Below are positions 5,288 to 5,705 of a stretch of 5,705 nt of DNA, piece after piece. This DNA comes from Clostridiales bacterium (GTDB lineage Bacteria; Bacillota; Clostridia; Lachnospirales; WQUN01). Position 1 is the stretch's first letter. Every line of letters starts with the position of its first letter. The stretch lies in NCBI GenBank assembly GCA_031289625.1, contig JAITPB010000202.1, positions 1 through 5,705 on the forward strand. Reading direction: 5' to 3'. The notes beneath the pieces were generated by a model. It was not told the origin of the DNA. It ran no database searches and saw only the letters and a program-made list of their open reading frames with translations. A program made the position numbers and the translations under genes.

Positions 5288-5705
5288 ATGGCGCTGCGGC
5301 GGATTCGTCTGTACAATGACGAATTGCTTCGGAAAAAATCCAAGCCGGTAAAGGCGATAGACCAGAAAATTTTGACATTGCTGGATGATATGAAGGAAAC
5401 GATGACCGCGGCCAACGGGATGGGCATCGCCGCGCCTCAGGTGGGCGTATTGAAACGGATGGTCATTGTTGAAATGGAAGAAAAACTCTATGAGCTGATC
5501 AATCCGGTGATTGTGGAGGCCGAGGGGTCTCAGGCGCGCACGGAGGGCTGTCTGTCCGTGCCGGGAAAAAACGGCACGGTGGAACGGCCGGCGCGCGTCA
5601 AAGTCCAGGCGTTGGATCGCGGCGGAAACGAAACTGTTCTGGAGGGCGAAGATCTGTTTGCCGTGGTTCTGTGCCATGAGATCGATCATCTGGACGGGAT
5701 TTTGT
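5288..5705 (+). CDS. def: Peptide deformylase (3' end beyond the window)
   Basis: This metalloenzyme removes the formyl group from the N-terminal Met of nascent proteins at the ribosome exit. 139 codons are present; typical proteins have about 150-190 residues, so a modest C-terminal part is missing. All three catalytic motifs are visible: GMGIAAPQ (44-51, motif 1, with Q51), EGCLSVP (86-92, motif 2, with metal ligand C88) and HEIDHLDG (130-137, motif 3, with metal ligands H130 and H134 and catalytic E131). The N-terminus, MALRRIRLYNDELLRKKSKPV, resembles the usual start up to the conserved L-R-x-x-[SA]-x-P-V. The gene follows priA by 29 bp, as in B. subtilis, where fmt (Met-tRNA formyltransferase) comes next; fmt is therefore expected just outside the window. 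The coding region is open to the last base. Identity is certain; completeness cannot be judged. Confidence 0.96.
   Translation, partial: MALRRIRLYNDELLRKKSKPVKAIDQKILTLLDDMKETMTAANGMGIAAPQVGVLKRMVIVEMEEKLYELINPVIVEAEGSQARTEGCLSVPGKNGTVERPARVKVQALDRGGNETVLEGEDLFAVVLCHEIDHLDGIL

Noticed and set aside
4946..5689. Minus-strand 247-codon open frame spanning the end of priA and def
   Set aside because: Antisense to two well-supported genes and their intergenic ribosome binding site; no family motif.

Overview
The window carries one forward-strand housekeeping operon from a bacterium of the Bacillota (Firmicutes), most likely a Clostridia-type lineage. The order yicC/yloC - remA - gmk - rpoZ - priA - def is the conserved Firmicutes cluster also known from Bacillus subtilis. 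Every product was recognised by eye from family motifs. No species can be named from the sequence.

Layout. Positions 1-579 hold no intact gene. Within them, on the minus strand (about 206-452), lies the wreck of a small serine recombinase (resolvase type): the IDRLGR and QWRIITKE catalytic-domain motifs are separated by a frameshift, most of the rest of the domain is deleted, and a C-terminal helix-turn-helix ends at a natural stop. A near-consensus sigma-A promoter (580-608, TTGACG - 17 bp - TATAAT) then drives yicC (665-1555). remA (1548-1970) overlaps yicC through a TTG start. gmk (2035-2634) follows after 64 bp, and rpoZ (2636-3214) starts 1 bp after gmk. priA (3207-5258) overlaps the end of rpoZ, and def (5288 onward) is cut by the window edge. 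The tight packing, overlaps and lack of an obvious terminator argue for one transcript.

How the genes fit together. They join RNA metabolism (YicC-family endoribonuclease), DNA-binding regulation (RemA), guanine nucleotide supply (guanylate kinase), transcription (RNA polymerase omega), restart of stalled replication forks (PriA) and N-terminal maturation of new proteins (peptide deformylase). This is a growth-linked set with no single pathway.

What is unusual. RemA, normally under 100 residues, has a C-terminal extension ending in five copies of KDPIQ, encoded by a nearly perfect 15-bp tandem repeat. Omega, normally about 65-90 residues, has a tail of more than 100 residues, rich in Asp and Glu, containing eight tetrapeptides of the type (E/D)E(D/N)P encoded by a 12-bp period. 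PriA is short between its N-terminal DNA-binding domain and its helicase core and appears to lack the winged-helix domain. coaBC, which lies between rpoZ and priA in B. subtilis, is absent. I see no CRISPR array, RNA gene or intact mobile element, and no evidence for a wholly new defence or metabolic system.
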